Shown here: piece by piece, positions 37,476-47,517 of the stretch
Layout of the letters: each line of letters starts with the position of its first letter
How positions within the stretch are numbered: the first letter of the stretch is position 1
Source: Actinotalea lenta
GTDB lineage: Bacteria > Actinomycetota > Actinomycetes > Actinomycetales > Cellulomonadaceae
DNA: 64,000 nt
Assembly (NCBI RefSeq): GCF_030586465.1
Contig: NZ_JAUQYP010000001.1
Location: forward strand, 687,965 to 751,964
Direction: 5' to 3'
Position numbers and translations under genes: made by a program
The notes under the pieces: model-generated
What the model was told of the DNA's origin: nothing
Seen by the model: the letters and a program-made list of their open reading frames with translations, nothing else
The model's database searches: none

Positions 37476-38501
37476 TCACGCATCGCGCAGCCACCCGGCC
37501 AGCTCCGTCGCCCAGTACGTCAGCACGGCGTCGGCGCCGGCGCGGACGATGCCGGTCACCTGCTCGGTCACCACGCCCCGCCGGTCGATCCAGCCGTGCG
37601 CGGCGGCGGCCTCCACCATCGAGTACTCCCCGGAGACCTGGTAGGCCCACACGGGCACCGGGGAGGCCTGCGCCACGTCGGAGAGCACGTCCAGGTAGGA
37701 CCCCGCGGGTTTGACCATCACGACGTCCGCGCCCTCCGCGACGTCCAGCATCGCCTCCCGCAGACCCTCACGCCGGTTCGCCGCGTCGAGCTGGTAGGTG
37801 CGGCGGTCGCCCTGCAGGGTGGACTCGACCGCCTCCCGGAACGGGCCGTAGAACGCCGAGGCGTACTTGGCGGCGTACGCCAGCAGCGCCGTGTCCTGGT
37901 GGCCGGCCGCGTCCAGCGCCGCGCGGGTCGCCGCGACCTGGCCGTCCATCATCCCGGACAGTCCCAGCAGGTGCGCACCCGCGTCCGCGAGCACCACCGC
38001 CATGTCCGCGTAGCGCTCCAGCGTGGCGTCGTTGTCCACCCGCCCGTCCGGCGTCAGCACCCCGCAGTGGCCGTGGTCGGTGAACTCGTCGAGGCACAGG
38101 TCCGCCTGCACGACGAGCGCGTCCCCCACCTCGGCGACCACGTCCCGCACCGCCGTCGCCAGCACGCCCTCCGGGTCGGTGGCCCACGATCCGGTCGCGT
38201 CCCGCGTGGCGGGGACGCCGAACAGCATCACCCCGCCCACGCCGGCCTCGGCCGCCCGGGTGACCGCGTTGCGCAGCGAGTCGCGCGAGTGCTGCACCTG
38301 GCCGGGCATCGAACGGATCGGCACCGGCTCCGTCGCGCCCTCGCGGGCGAACACCGGTAGGACGAGCTGAGCCGGATGCACCCGCGTCTGCGCGACCAGC
38401 CGACGCATCGCTCGGCTGGTGCGCAGGCGGCGGGGACGGACCGTCGGGCCGGGCACGGCGCCGACGTTGCGGGGTTCGCGTGGCAGCGGGTGGGTGCTCA
38501 C
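37476..38501 (-). CDS. hemB: Delta-aminolevulinic acid dehydratase
   Basis: 341 aa porphobilinogen synthase, condensing two 5-aminolevulinates. The Schiff-base lysines are in [16 protein letters not shown] and [26 protein letters not shown] gives the metal-site region, with Cys residues reduced relative to the zinc type. GTG 38501 overlaps the hemCD stop (GTGA) and follows CAGGAG, so it is translationally coupled. Confidence 0.97.
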   Translation of the reverse strand: MSTHPLPREPRNVGAVPGPTVRPRRLRTSRAMRRLVAQTRVHPAQLVLPVFAREGATEPVPIRSMPGQVQHSRDSLRNAVTRAAEAGVGGVMLFGVPATRDATGSWATDPEGVLATAVRDVVAEVGDALVVQADLCLDEFTDHGHCGVLTPDGRVDNDATLERYADMAVVLADAGAHLLGLSGMMDGQVAATRAALDAAGHQDTALLAYAAKYASAFYGPFREAVESTLQGDRRTYQLDAANRREGLREAMLDVAEGADVVMVKPAGSYLDVLSDVAQASPVPVWAYQVSGEYSMVEAAAAHGWIDRRGVVTEQVTGIVRAGADAVLTYWATELAGWLRDA

Positions 38502-40372
38502 CGGGTCTCCTGGTCGCGGTCGGTCGGGGGTTGGTTCGCCGGGAGCTGGTTGCCCGGGGGCTGGTGGTCAGAGCGGCTCGGGCGCATCGCATCGCTCCGA
38601 CCAGCTGCGTGTGCCGCCAGTGCCTCGACCATCGCTGGGACGCCTGACGTGGGGGGCGTGACGTGCACGGTGAGCCCCGCCTCCGCGGCAGCGCGCCGGG
38701 TCCGGTCGCCGATGCACACGACCGTACAGGTGGGTGGCGGCGTCCCGACGAGTGCGAGCAGCTGCGCGACCGTGCTCGGCGAGGTGAGCAGCACCGCGTC
38801 CACCGCTCCGTCGGCGAGGTCGCGGCGTACGCCCTGCGGCGCGGGCGGACCCGCCACCGTCCGGTAGGCGACGACGTCCCGCACGGTCCAGCCGCGCCCG
38901 CGCAGACCGTCCACCAGCGTCGTGTCGGCCAGGTCGGAGTGCGGCGCGAAGACGGTACCGGGCCCGTCCGGCATGGCCGCCACGAGCCCGGCTCCGGAGT
39001 GCAGCGGCGCGATCAGGTCGGCGTGCACGCCAGCGTGCTGCGCGGCAGCGGCCGTCGCCGGCCCGACCGCTGCGACCCGGGCGTGGGCGAGCGCCGTCGC
39101 GAGGGACGTCCCGCGGACCGCGCACCGCTGCTCGAGCACGGACACCGTGGTGGCGCTGGTCAAGGCGACCCAGTCGACCTCGCCCGCGCCGACCCGGTCC
39201 AGAGCGGCGTCGAGCGGAGCGGGGTCGTCCGGTGGGGCGAACTCGATGAGCGGAACCACGAGGGCCCGCGCGCCCTCCTCCTCGAGGAGCGCGGAGACGC
39301 GCTCCGCCCACTCGCCTGCGCGGGGGACGAGCACCGTCCAGCCGTCCAGGGCGCGGCTCGCCCCGCTCTCGCGCTCCGCCGGCTCCTGTGCGCGCCCGCT
39401 GGCCCTGGCCCGGACGACGAGCGCTCCTGCGCCACGGTCCAGCAGGTCTCGCGCGACACGGACACCCAGCGCGTGCGCGGCGTGCTCGGCCGCCGGGCGG
39501 TCGGCGGGCAGCACCGCCGCGCCGGAGGCCGACAGTCGCCGCGAGCCGTCCGTCGCGCACACGACGGCGTCCAGCTGCAGCGAGTCCCCCTCGGCGCGGC
39601 CGAGCGCCCCGACGGGGGCCGCGCACCCCGCCTCGAGCGTGGCCAGCAGACTCCGCTCGGCCAGCACGGCGAGCCGGGACGGCAGGTGGTCGACGGTGGC
39701 GAGCGCCGCCTCGGCGGTCGGGTCCAGCGGCCCTGCTCCTTCGATCGCCAGCGCGCCCTGCGCGGGCGCGGGCAGCACCGTGGCGGGGTCCAGCGCCTCG
39801 GTCACCGCCGCCAGCAGGCCGAGCCGACCGAGCCCGGACATCGCCAGCACGACGGCGTCGAGGTCACCGGGCCCGCTCGTACCGTCGGCGTGCACGTACC
39901 CCGCGACGCGCCCGAGCCGGGTGGGGACGTTCCCCCGCAGGTCCACGATCTCCAGGTCCGACCGGGCGGCGAGCAGCTGAGCGGCCCGGCGGGGCGACCC
40001 GGTGCCCACCCGGGCCCCGGCCGGCAGCGTCGCCAGGGTCAGGCCGTCGCGCGCGCACAGCGCGTCCCGCGGGTCGGCGCGCTCCGGCACAGCCACCAGT
40101 CGGAGGCCGTCCGGCGGCGCCGTGGGGAGGTCCTTCATGGAGTGCACCGCGAGGTCGCACCGCCCGTCGATGAGCGCAGCCCGCAACGCGGTCACGAACA
40201 CGCCCGTCCCGCCCAGCGACGCGAGGGAGCCGGACAGCCGGTCGCCGTCCGTGCGGACCCGGACCAGCTCGATCCCGTCCCGTGCGTCGCCTCCCATGGC
40301 GTGCGCGATCGCGTCGGCGACCATGCCGGTCTGCGTCCGTGCCAACGCGCTGCCGCGGGTGCCGATCCTCAT
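38498..40372 (-). CDS. hemCD: Fused hydroxymethylbilane synthase / uroporphyrinogen-III synthase
   Basis: 624 aa. Residues 1-310 are HemC ([36 protein letters not shown], and the dipyrromethane Cys in [12 protein letters not shown]). After a linker (about 310-340) HemD follows with [48 protein letters not shown] and [14 protein letters not shown]. One frame covers both, without an internal stop. The two domains act in sequence from porphobilinogen to uroporphyrinogen III. ATG 40372 overlaps the hemH stop (ATGA). The tail beyond HemD is Gln/Pro-rich. Confidence 0.93.
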   Translation of the reverse strand: MRIGTRGSALARTQTGMVADAIAHAMGGDARDGIELVRVRTDGDRLSGSLASLGGTGVFVTALRAALIDGRCDLAVHSMKDLPTAPPDGLRLVAVPERADPRDALCARDGLTLATLPAGARVGTGSPRRAAQLLAARSDLEIVDLRGNVPTRLGRVAGYVHADGTSGPGDLDAVVLAMSGLGRLGLLAAVTEALDPATVLPAPAQGALAIEGAGPLDPTAEAALATVDHLPSRLAVLAERSLLATLEAGCAAPVGALGRAEGDSLQLDAVVCATDGSRRLSASGAAVLPADRPAAEHAAHALGVRVARDLLDRGAGALVVRARASGRAQEPAERESGASRALDGWTVLVPRAGEWAERVSALLEEEGARALVVPLIEFAPPDDPAPLDAALDRVGAGEVDWVALTSATTVSVLEQRCAVRGTSLATALAHARVAAVGPATAAAAQHAGVHADLIAPLHSGAGLVAAMPDGPGTVFAPHSDLADTTLVDGLRGRGWTVRDVVAYRTVAGPPAPQGVRRDLADGAVDAVLLTSPSTVAQLLALVGTPPPTCTVVCIGDRTRRAAAEAGLTVHVTPPTSGVPAMVEALAAHAAGRSDAMRPSRSDHQPPGNQLPANQPPTDRDQETR

Positions 40373-41532
40373 GCCAGGCCTGCGACCGCCGGTCGTTCGC
40401 CCCGCGGGTTCGCGCAGCACCCGGCCCGGCACACGTCGTACCAGGGGCCGAGCGGCGTCAGCGCCGGCCGGTCGACCGGACCGTCCGGCTCCCCCGTGGT
40501 GTGCCGCTCCTCGACCAGGTCCACCAGCCCCGTCACGAAGGTCGGGTCCACGCCAGGGGTGGGCACGCGGGACACCGCGAGCCCGGCGTCCCGGGCGGTG
40601 GCCGTGGCCTCCTCGTCCAGGTCCCACACGACCTCCATGTGGTCCGAGACGAACCCGAGCGGGACGATCACCACGCCGCGCACCCCGCGCGAGGCCAGCT
40701 CGCCGATCGCGTCGTTCACGTCCGGCTCGAGCCACGGCGTGTGGGGGCTGCCCGACCGTGACTGGAACACGAGGGACCAGTCCACCTCGATCGCGTCGGT
40801 CCCGCTGGCCAGCGCCGCCATCACGACCTCGGCCACCGCGCGGTGCTGGGCGCCGTAGGCGCCGTCCGGTCCGAGATCGGCGGTCGGCGGCCCGGACGCC
40901 ACGGCCGTGACGGTGGGGATCGAGTGGGTCGAGAACAGCACGTGCACGTCCCCCGGTCCGGCGTCCGGCCCGATCTCGTCGAGCACCGTGCGGATCGCGT
41001 CCCGGGTCCCGGAGACGAACGGACCGACGAAGCCGGGGTGGTCGAAGTACTGGCGGACCTTGTCCACCTGGACCTCGGCCGTCAGACCGGTTTCCTCGAG
41101 CGCGGCGGCCAGGTCCTCCCGGTACTGCCGGCAGCTCGAGTACGACGAGTACGCGCTCGTCACGACCGCGAGCAGCCGCCGGTGACCGGCGGCATGCGCC
41201 GCCCGCAGCGCGTCGGAGAGGTACGGGTCCCAGTTGCGGTTGCCCCAGTACACCGGCAGGTCCAGGCCCCGGCGGTCGAGCTCGGCGGTCAGCGCCGCGC
41301 GCAGCGCCCGGTTCTGGTCGTTGATCGGGCTCACCCCGCCGAAGTGCCGGTAGTGGTGGGCGACCTCCTCGAGCCGCTCGTCCGGGATGCCCCGGCCGCG
41401 CGTGACGTTGCGCAGGAACGGCAGCACGTCGTCCTGGCCCTCGGGGCCGCCGAACGAGACCAGCAGCACGGCGTCGTAGCGGGTGCGCGGCTGCGGGTCG
41501 CGCGCCGGCAGAGACGCGGCGCCCTGGCTCAC
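40369..41532 (-). CDS. hemH: Coproporphyrin ferrochelatase
   Basis: 387 aa (CpfC-type). It inserts Fe2+ into coproporphyrin III. Motifs are [28 protein letters not shown] with the metal-site His, and [13 protein letters not shown] with the conserved Glu. Cys in SSCRQYRED and the C-terminal CRAGCC suggest the [2Fe-2S] cluster known in actinobacterial ferrochelatases. GTG 41532 overlaps the hemQ stop by 4 bp. Confidence 0.95.
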   Translation of the reverse strand: MSQGAASLPARDPQPRTRYDAVLLVSFGGPEGQDDVLPFLRNVTRGRGIPDERLEEVAHHYRHFGGVSPINDQNRALRAALTAELDRRGLDLPVYWGNRNWDPYLSDALRAAHAAGHRRLLAVVTSAYSSYSSCRQYREDLAAALEETGLTAEVQVDKVRQYFDHPGFVGPFVSGTRDAIRTVLDEIGPDAGPGDVHVLFSTHSIPTVTAVASGPPTADLGPDGAYGAQHRAVAEVVMAALASGTDAIEVDWSLVFQSRSGSPHTPWLEPDVNDAIGELASRGVRGVVIVPLGFVSDHMEVVWDLDEEATATARDAGLAVSRVPTPGVDPTFVTGLVDLVEERHTTGEPDGPVDRPALTPLGPWYDVCRAGCCANPRGERPAVAGLA

Positions 41533-42191
41533 CGCAGCACCTCCGCGACCTCGGCGACCTCGATGCGCCGCCCGGTGAAGAACGGCACCTCCTCGCGCAC
41601 GTGCCGACGCGCCTCGGTGGCCCGCAGGTGCCGCATCAGGTCCACCAGGTCGGTGAGCTCGTCGGCCTCCAGCGCGAGGATCCACTCGTAGTCGCCCAGG
41701 GCGAACGCGGCGACCGTGTTGGACAGCACCTGCGGGTACTCGCGGCCCTTGAGGCCGTGCTCGGCGAGCATCTCGCGGCGCTCCTCCTCGGGTAGCACGT
41801 ACCAGTCGTAGGAGCGCACGAACGGGTACACCGTCAGCCAGGCCTTGGGCTCGGCGTCATGCATGAACGCCGGCGCGTGCGAGGCGCTGAACTCGGCCGG
41901 GCGGTGCACGCCCATCACCGCCCACCGCGGGACCAGGGGCGCGAGCTCGGTGGTGCGCCGCAGGGCGCGCTGGGCGGTCTGGAGCGCCTGTGCGCCGGTG
42001 CCGGTCAGCCAGACCATGAGGTCCGCGTCGGCGCGCATCCCCGACACGTCGTACAGGCCCCGCAGGCGGACGCCGTCGGGCAGGGCGTCGATCGCGTCGG
42101 CGAGGGCGACGTCGGAGTCGGCGGGTGTCGGGTCGACCGGCTTGCGCAGCACGGTCCACAGGGTCCACGGGGCTTCGGTGGCGGAGGTCAT
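41529..42191 (-). CDS. hemQ: Coproheme decarboxylase
   Basis: 220 aa chlorite-dismutase-fold enzyme (ChdC) that turns coprohaem into haem b with peroxide. The catalytic tyrosine lies in [18 protein letters not shown], followed by [19 protein letters not shown] and [12 protein letters not shown]. Its presence, and the absence of hemF or hemN, indicates the coproporphyrin-dependent route. ATG 42191 (MTSATEAPW) is chosen. A palindrome lies about 95-127 bp upstream. Confidence 0.96.
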   Translation of the reverse strand: MTSATEAPWTLWTVLRKPVDPTPADSDVALADAIDALPDGVRLRGLYDVSGMRADADLMVWLTGTGAQALQTAQRALRRTTELAPLVPRWAVMGVHRPAEFSASHAPAFMHDAEPKAWLTVYPFVRSYDWYVLPEEERREMLAEHGLKGREYPQVLSNTVAAFALGDYEWILALEADELTDLVDLMRHLRATEARRHVREEVPFFTGRRIEVAEVAEVLR

Positions 42192-42285
42192 GACGGCAGT
42201 CTGCGGGATGCCGGCCGATCCGCCACAATTCGCGGCCGTCCGCGGCCGGCACGGGCCCATTCCGGGAGAATTCTGAGCATCCGCT

Positions 42286-42318
42286 GTGACGTTTGTGACG
42301 CAGTGTCAGAAATGTCAC
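42286..42318. promoter_or_regulatory. 33-bp palindrome before hemQ
   Basis: Arms GTGACGTTTGTGAC (42286-42299) and GTCAGAAATGTCAC (42305-42318) are complementary at 12 of 14 positions around a 5-bp centre. The inner part TGTGAC...GTCAGA also resembles a CRP/FNR site. It overlaps the hemG stop codon and lies in the only real break (123 bp) of the upper haem cluster, so it may control a hemQ-H-CD-B-L promoter. Confidence 0.5.
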
Positions 42319-43673
42319 TCACGTGTGATCGCCGCCGCCGTGGCGCGGGCGTCGGCCACCACGGAAGCCAGGCCGGTGCCCGACACCCATGCGCCGGTCA
42401 CCCACAGCCCGCGCGGGACCCCGGCACGCAACGCGGCCATCCGGTCCCGGTGCCCGGCGGCGGGGGCGCCCAGGCCCACGGGCCACTCCGTGCGCGCCCA
42501 GCCCCGCACCATCGTGCGCGTCACCGGCACGCCGAGCAGGACCGAGGCGTCCGTCAAGGCGGTGTCCAGCCCGGGGTCGGGCCGGGACCCGCCGCGGCCG
42601 TAGGACAGCCGCACGACCTGCCGCCCCGGTGTCGCCCGGGCGAGCCACTCCCACTTGGCCGTCGCATGTGTCAGACCCTTGGCCGCCACCCCGGCGTCCG
42701 GCGAGACGAGCACGCCCGTGCCGCGCGGGGCGGCCTCCAGGTCGGGCGCGTCCAGCACCAGCGTCACGATGGTGACGGGGACCGCCGGCGGAACCTGCAC
42801 GTGCGCCCACGGCTCGAGCAGCCGCGCCGCGCCCGTGCCGGTGGTCGCGACCACCACGTCGTCGGCGAGCAGGACCTCGGCGCCCAGGTGCACCTCCCAC
42901 CGACCGTCCGGTCGGCGCGACAACGCCTCGACCCTCGCGCCCGTGCGCACCTGCCCCCCGTGCCGGCTCACGTCCTGCTCCAGCACCGGCGGCACGCGGT
43001 GCAGCCCCCCGCGCAGCCCGGCTGCGGCTGCACCGGCCGGGGAGCGCTCCCGGATCCGTGCCACGGCGGCGGCGAGCGACCCCGTCTCGCGGATCCCGTC
43101 GCGGACCCCCGCCAGCGCGGTGTCGGCGTCCAGCGCGTGCGGCGTCGAGGAGTGCACGCCGCCGACGATGGGCGTCACGAGGCGGTCCAGGACACGCCGG
43201 CCCATCCGCGAGCTGACCAGCTCCGCGACGCTCATCGGGCCTGGCCGCAGGCCCACGCGCGCCGGTAGGAGGCGGTCGAGCGACGCCCGCGCGGAGCCCG
43301 CGAGCCCGATCGCCCGGATCACGTCGGGGGCCCAGGGCTGCACGGGGATGCCCAGCAGCCCGGCCGCCGGCAGCGCGACAGGGCCGCCGGCGTGCTGGAC
43401 CCAGGCGCCCAGCCGGCGCGGCAGCACCACGTCATCGGCCAGACCCACGTCGGCCAGCAGCTCGACGACCGCGGTGGTGCGGGTGGCGAACGACTCGGCG
43501 CCGCCGTCCAGCAGGACGCCGTCGGGCAGGCCGTCCGGGCGCACCGGTGCCAGGCACCCCCCGACCCGCGTAGCGGCGTCCAGCACGGTGACCCGCCGAC
43601 CGGCCCTGGCCAGGTCCACGGCCGTGGTCAGGCCCGCCGCACCACCCCCGACGACGATGACGTCCGCGGTCAC
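42315..43673 (-). CDS. hemG: Coproporphyrinogen/protoporphyrinogen oxidase
   Basis: 452 aa FAD flavoprotein of the HemY/CgoX type. The dinucleotide-binding motif VIVVGGGAAGLTTAVDLARAG opens the protein; LDGGAESFATR and the C-terminal GLWVTGAWVSGTGLASVVADA complete the FAD fold. In HemQ organisms it oxidises coproporphyrinogen III to coproporphyrin III. GTG 43673 overlaps the hemE stop by 4 bp. The sequence is very Ala/Arg/Gly-rich but complete. Confidence 0.93.
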   Translation of the reverse strand: MTADVIVVGGGAAGLTTAVDLARAGRRVTVLDAATRVGGCLAPVRPDGLPDGVLLDGGAESFATRTTAVVELLADVGLADDVVLPRRLGAWVQHAGGPVALPAAGLLGIPVQPWAPDVIRAIGLAGSARASLDRLLPARVGLRPGPMSVAELVSSRMGRRVLDRLVTPIVGGVHSSTPHALDADTALAGVRDGIRETGSLAAAVARIRERSPAGAAAAGLRGGLHRVPPVLEQDVSRHGGQVRTGARVEALSRRPDGRWEVHLGAEVLLADDVVVATTGTGAARLLEPWAHVQVPPAVPVTIVTLVLDAPDLEAAPRGTGVLVSPDAGVAAKGLTHATAKWEWLARATPGRQVVRLSYGRGGSRPDPGLDTALTDASVLLGVPVTRTMVRGWARTEWPVGLGAPAAGHRDRMAALRAGVPRGLWVTGAWVSGTGLASVVADARATAAAITRE

Positions 43674-44731
43674 ACGGCCCCGCTCTCGTGCTGCGGGTGC
43701 TCGCCGTGGACCAGGCGCACGATCGCGGTGAGGACGTCCGGGTCGGCGTTCGGTGGCACGCCGTGACCGAGGTTGACGACGTGCCCCGGGGCGGCCTCGC
43801 CCCGGCGCAGCACGTCGCGCACGTGCGCGGCGAGCACCTCCCACGGGGCTGCGAGCATCGCGGGGTCGATGTTGCCCTGCACAGGTGTGGTTCCACCGAG
43901 CCGTCGCGAGGCCTCGTCGAGCGGCACCCGGTGGTCCACGCCGACGGCCGCGTGCCGGACCGCACCCGCGGCCACGTCGCGCAGCTCCGCCAGGAGCTCG
44001 CCGCCCTGGGCTGCGAAGTGCACGACCGGAACGTCCAGACCCGCGAGCGCCCGGCTCGACCACGGCGCGACGTGCGCCCGGTAGTCCGCGGCGGAGAGCA
44101 CCCCGGCCCACGAGTCGAACAGCTGGACCGCGGCGGCCCCGGCCGCCACCTGCGCGCGCAGGAACGTGCCCGTCACGTCCGCGGCCCACGCCATCACCCC
44201 GGCCCAGGCCTGCGGGTCCGCGTGCATGAGGGTGCGGGTACGCAGGTGGTCCTTGGACGGGCCACCCTCGACCAGGTAGCAGGCCAGCGTGAACGGCGCG
44301 CCGGCGAACCCGAGCAGCGGCGTGTCACCGAGCTCCGCCACGGCCGCGCGGACCCCGTCGACCACCGGGCCCAGGTCCGGGTCGGGGGTCGGCAGCGCCG
44401 CGACGTCGGCGGCGGTGCGCACCGGCTCGTCCAGCACGGGCCCCACGCCCGACCGGATCTGGACGCCGACGCCCGCGCGCAGCACCGGCACCACGATGTC
44501 GCTGAAGAACACCGCCGCGTCGACCCCGTGCCGGCGCACCGGCTGCAGCGTCAGCTCGGCGGCCAGCGCCGGGTCCAGGCAGGCGTCCAGCATCGCGATC
44601 CCGTGCCGCGCCGCCCGGTACTCCGGCAGCGACCGGCCGGCCTGACGCATGAACCACACGGGCGTGCGCGCCGGACGTGCGCCCTGCAGCGCGGTGAGCA
44701 GGGCGGGCCGGTCGGGTGTCGTGGCAGGCAT
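43670..44731 (-). CDS. hemE: Uroporphyrinogen decarboxylase
   Basis: 353 aa. It decarboxylates uroporphyrinogen III to coproporphyrinogen III. Conserved blocks are PVWFMRQAGRSLPEYR, FFSDIVVPVLRAGVGV, GFAGAPFTLACYLVEG and GNIDPAMLAAPWE with VNLGHGVPPNADPD. ATG 44731 has only a weak ribosome site. It heads the minus-strand haem cluster and is divergent from hemA across 48 bp, which contains the 12-bp dyad GAATCGGGATTC (44766-44777). Confidence 0.96.
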   Translation of the reverse strand: MPATTPDRPALLTALQGARPARTPVWFMRQAGRSLPEYRAARHGIAMLDACLDPALAAELTLQPVRRHGVDAAVFFSDIVVPVLRAGVGVQIRSGVGPVLDEPVRTAADVAALPTPDPDLGPVVDGVRAAVAELGDTPLLGFAGAPFTLACYLVEGGPSKDHLRTRTLMHADPQAWAGVMAWAADVTGTFLRAQVAAGAAAVQLFDSWAGVLSAADYRAHVAPWSSRALAGLDVPVVHFAAQGGELLAELRDVAAGAVRHAAVGVDHRVPLDEASRRLGGTTPVQGNIDPAMLAAPWEVLAAHVRDVLRRGEAAPGHVVNLGHGVPPNADPDVLTAIVRLVHGEHPQHESGAV

Positions 44732-44779
44732 GGCTCGATTGTGCCCAACGTCCCGCGGAATGATTGAATCGGGATTCTT

Positions 44780-46006
44780 GTGGTGCTGATGAATCTCTCG
44801 GCGAGCCACCGCAACCTTGATCTCGACCGTCTCGAGCAGATCAGTGTCGGTGCGCATTCCGTGGTGCCCGGAATCGTCTCCGACGACTCCGTGCGCGGCG
44901 TCGTGGTCCTCGCCACCTGCAACCGCTTCGAGGTCTACCTGGATGCCGCGGACGAGGCTGCAGCGGCGGACGCGACCGTCGCCGCCGTCGCCGCGCAGAG
45001 CGGCCTGGCAGCCGACGAGGTGCGTTCCCGGCTGTCCGTGCGATCCGGCGAGGACGTGGTCCAGCACCTGTTCACCGTCGCCGCCGGTCTGGACTCGATG
45101 GTCGTCGGCGAACGCGAGGTGGCCGGCCAGGTGCGTCGCGCGCTCGACCACGCCCGCACGCTGACCGCCACGTCCTCCGACCTCGAGGCGCTGTTCCAGG
45201 GTGCGTCGCGGGTGTCCCGTGCGGTGGCCCGGCGCACCGGCCTGGCGGCCGCGGGTCGCTCCGTGGTGAGTGTCGCGCTGGACCTCGCCGAGGAGCGGCG
45301 ACCGGTGTCCGGTGCCCGCGTGCTTCTCGTGGGCACCGGCTCCTACGCCGGTGCGAGCGCGGCCGCCCTGGTCGACCGTGGCGCGCGGGTGCTCGCGGTG
45401 TACTCCCCGTCCGGGCGCGCCGAGGCCTTCGCCGCGACCCACGAGGGCCTGGAGCCCGTTGGGCAGGACGGGCTGGCCGACGCGCTCGCCACGGCCGACC
45501 TGGTCGTGGCGTGCTCCGGCAGCGGCGGCACCGTGATCGGCGCCGACGACGTGGCCCGGGCCCGGTCCCGCGGCGGCGGTCCAGCGGTGCTCGTCGACCT
45601 CGCCCTGCGCCGGGACGTGGACCCGGCCGTGGCGGACCTGCCCGGCGTGCACCTGGTGGACCTGGCGGCCGTCGCGCGGCACGCGCCGGAGTCGCTGGGC
45701 ACCGCGGTCGAGGAGGGCCGGGTCATCGTCGAGGCCGAGACGGCCCGGCTGCTGGCGACCTTCGCCGAGCGCGAGGCGACCCCGGCCGTGCGCGCCGTGC
45801 GTGCCCACGTCGAGTCCGCGCTCCTCGAGGTGGCCGCGCGCTATCCCGACGACCCCCAGGTGCAGCGCGCGCTGCACCAGTTCGCGGCCTCCCTGCTGCA
45901 CCAGCCCGTGAACCGAGCGCGGTCCATGGCCCGCATCGGGCGTGCGACCGAGTTCGAGCAGGCGATGGGCACGTTCCTCGGGCTCGAGGTCGAGCCACCC
46001 GCCTGA
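44780..46006 (+). CDS. hemA: Glutamyl-tRNA reductase
   Basis: 408 aa. It reduces glutamyl-tRNA to glutamate 1-semialdehyde with NADPH. The catalytic Cys is in VVLATCNRFEVYL; GLDSMVVGEREVAGQVR and the Rossmann motif ARVLLVGTGSYAGASAAAL are present, and the C-terminal dimerisation helix is complete. The first 30 residues (ASHRNLDLDRLEQ) differ from the usual GLNHRTAPV opening. GTG 44780, GTG 44783 and ATG 44789 are all possible starts, with no strong Shine-Dalgarno. Confidence 0.95.
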   Translation: MVLMNLSASHRNLDLDRLEQISVGAHSVVPGIVSDDSVRGVVVLATCNRFEVYLDAADEAAAADATVAAVAAQSGLAADEVRSRLSVRSGEDVVQHLFTVAAGLDSMVVGEREVAGQVRRALDHARTLTATSSDLEALFQGASRVSRAVARRTGLAAAGRSVVSVALDLAEERRPVSGARVLLVGTGSYAGASAAALVDRGARVLAVYSPSGRAEAFAATHEGLEPVGQDGLADALATADLVVACSGSGGTVIGADDVARARSRGGGPAVLVDLALRRDVDPAVADLPGVHLVDLAAVARHAPESLGTAVEEGRVIVEAETARLLATFAEREATPAVRAVRAHVESALLEVAARYPDDPQVQRALHQFAASLLHQPVNRARSMARIGRATEFEQAMGTFLGLEVEPPA

Positions 46007-46008
46007 GG

Positions 46009-47391
46009 TCAGCGCATGGCCTGCGCGAGCTCGGAGACCTCCGTCGTGACGGTGCCGACCACCTGCGTCATCGCCCCGATCGCGCCACGGGCGCGGGCAG
46101 TGGCGTCGGACTGCTGCGCGACCGCGGAGGAGATGGTGCTCTGCGCGCCGACCACCTGCGAGATCGCGTCGTCGATGCCCTGTGTTCCGGTCAGCGCCTC
46201 CCTGGTCCCGGCGAGCACGCTCGCCACCACCTCCTCGATCTGGTCGGTGGCCTTGGCGGTCTCCTGGGCGAGCTCCTTGACCTCGCCTGCGACCACCGCG
46301 AAGCCCTTTCCTGCCTCTCCGGCCCGTGCCGCCTCGATGGTCGCGTTCAGGGCCAGGAGGTTGGTCTGCTCGGCGATCGTCGTGATCGCTCGGGCGATGT
46401 CCGTGATCTGCTGCGTGGCGGACTCCAGGCGCTGCATGGTCGCCGCTGACGCACCGACCGCCTGTGCGGCCTGGCTCGCCCAGCTCGCCGCCCGGTCCGC
46501 GGCGCCGCCGATCTCCTGCGACGCTGCCACCAGACCGTCCATCACCGTGTCGGCCTCCTCGGCGCCCGAGCGCAGCTGCGTGCCGGCGGACGTGAGCGCG
46601 GCGAGCTTCGCCTCGAGCACCTCCTCGCGTCGGCGCCGTCGCTCGAGCTCGGCCTGCACCAGCTCGGCGTTGCGGGCCTGCTCCTGCACGAGGGCGGCCT
46701 GCGCCGCGAGCTGCTCGGCCGCCGTCGCCTCCGCGTGCGCGGCCTGCGCACGGCGCGCCTGGTCCGCCTGCTCGGTGAACCGCCAGCTCGCTGCGAGGGC
46801 GACGCACTCCGCCAGCAGCAGGCCGGCGTGCAGCAGCGAGAACAGGTACGGGTGTGCCTGGGCGCGTGGGTCGGAGAACACCATCGCAGGGTTGACCATG
46901 CTCATGCCGATGTGGTGCGCCGCCACCACGAGGATCGACAGCACGAACGGCGTCCAGAGCTGGTACAGCGCCACCGCCGCTGCCGTGACGAAGAAGTGCA
47001 GGTGCATGTCCGTCATCCCGCCGGACAGGTGCACGAGCGTCGCGCTCGACGTCGCCAGCCCCACGCTGACAGCGGCGGCACGTGCGGTCTGACCGTGTGC
47101 GATCCGCCCCACGCCCGCGAGCACGACCATCGTCGCGATACCCGTCCACGCCATCCACATGTGCATGGGTGCGTGGCCGGGCTGGCCCGGGGCCCCCCGC
47201 ACGACCGTCGGAGACCACACCAGCGCCAGCACCGCGAGCAGTGGCACGTGGCCGAGCAGCACCCAGGTCAGGGCGTCGTGGCGCGCACGGAAGGCCGTCT
47301 CGTCGAGCTGGGCACCGCGCGGGACGAGGCGCGCCAGGACGGGCCTGGGCTCGGTGACGGCGGGCACGGCGGGGGTCGTGAGAGCTGTCAT
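46009..47391 (-). CDS. Chemoreceptor with His-rich membrane sensor
   Basis: 460 aa. The N-terminal 210 residues contain about six membrane helices with the motif [19 protein letters not shown] and [14 protein letters not shown], an integral-membrane sensor type also found fused to GGDEF domains. A coiled coil (210-275) leads to an MCP signalling domain with [19 protein letters not shown]. There is no obvious HAMP. The His residues could bind metal or haem (inference). ATG 47391 is the start; a minus-strand TTGACA lies near 47488. Its stop faces hemA with 2 nt between. Confidence 0.9.
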   Translation of the reverse strand: MTALTTPAVPAVTEPRPVLARLVPRGAQLDETAFRARHDALTWVLLGHVPLLAVLALVWSPTVVRGAPGQPGHAPMHMWMAWTGIATMVVLAGVGRIAHGQTARAAAVSVGLATSSATLVHLSGGMTDMHLHFFVTAAAVALYQLWTPFVLSILVVAAHHIGMSMVNPAMVFSDPRAQAHPYLFSLLHAGLLLAECVALAASWRFTEQADQARRAQAAHAEATAAEQLAAQAALVQEQARNAELVQAELERRRRREEVLEAKLAALTSAGTQLRSGAEEADTVMDGLVAASQEIGGAADRAASWASQAAQAVGASAATMQRLESATQQITDIARAITTIAEQTNLLALNATIEAARAGEAGKGFAVVAGEVKELAQETAKATDQIEEVVASVLAGTREALTGTQGIDDAISQVVGAQSTISSAVAQQSDATARARGAIGAMTQVVGTVTTEVSELAQAMR

Positions 47392-47517
47392 GGCCCCTGC
47401 ATCGGCCGGATCGAGGTCGCGCTGAGAAGACGGAGGTTGATCATCTTCGCAGGTCAGCGCGCGATTCGACGAAACCCGACGTCTTTCGTGTCAAATCCGG
47501 CGCGACTCGCCGGCCGG

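Noticed and set aside
37292-37483. Small minus-strand gene in the hemB-hemL gap
   Set aside because: Its peptide is a direct reading of the 24-bp repeat, with no ribosome site.
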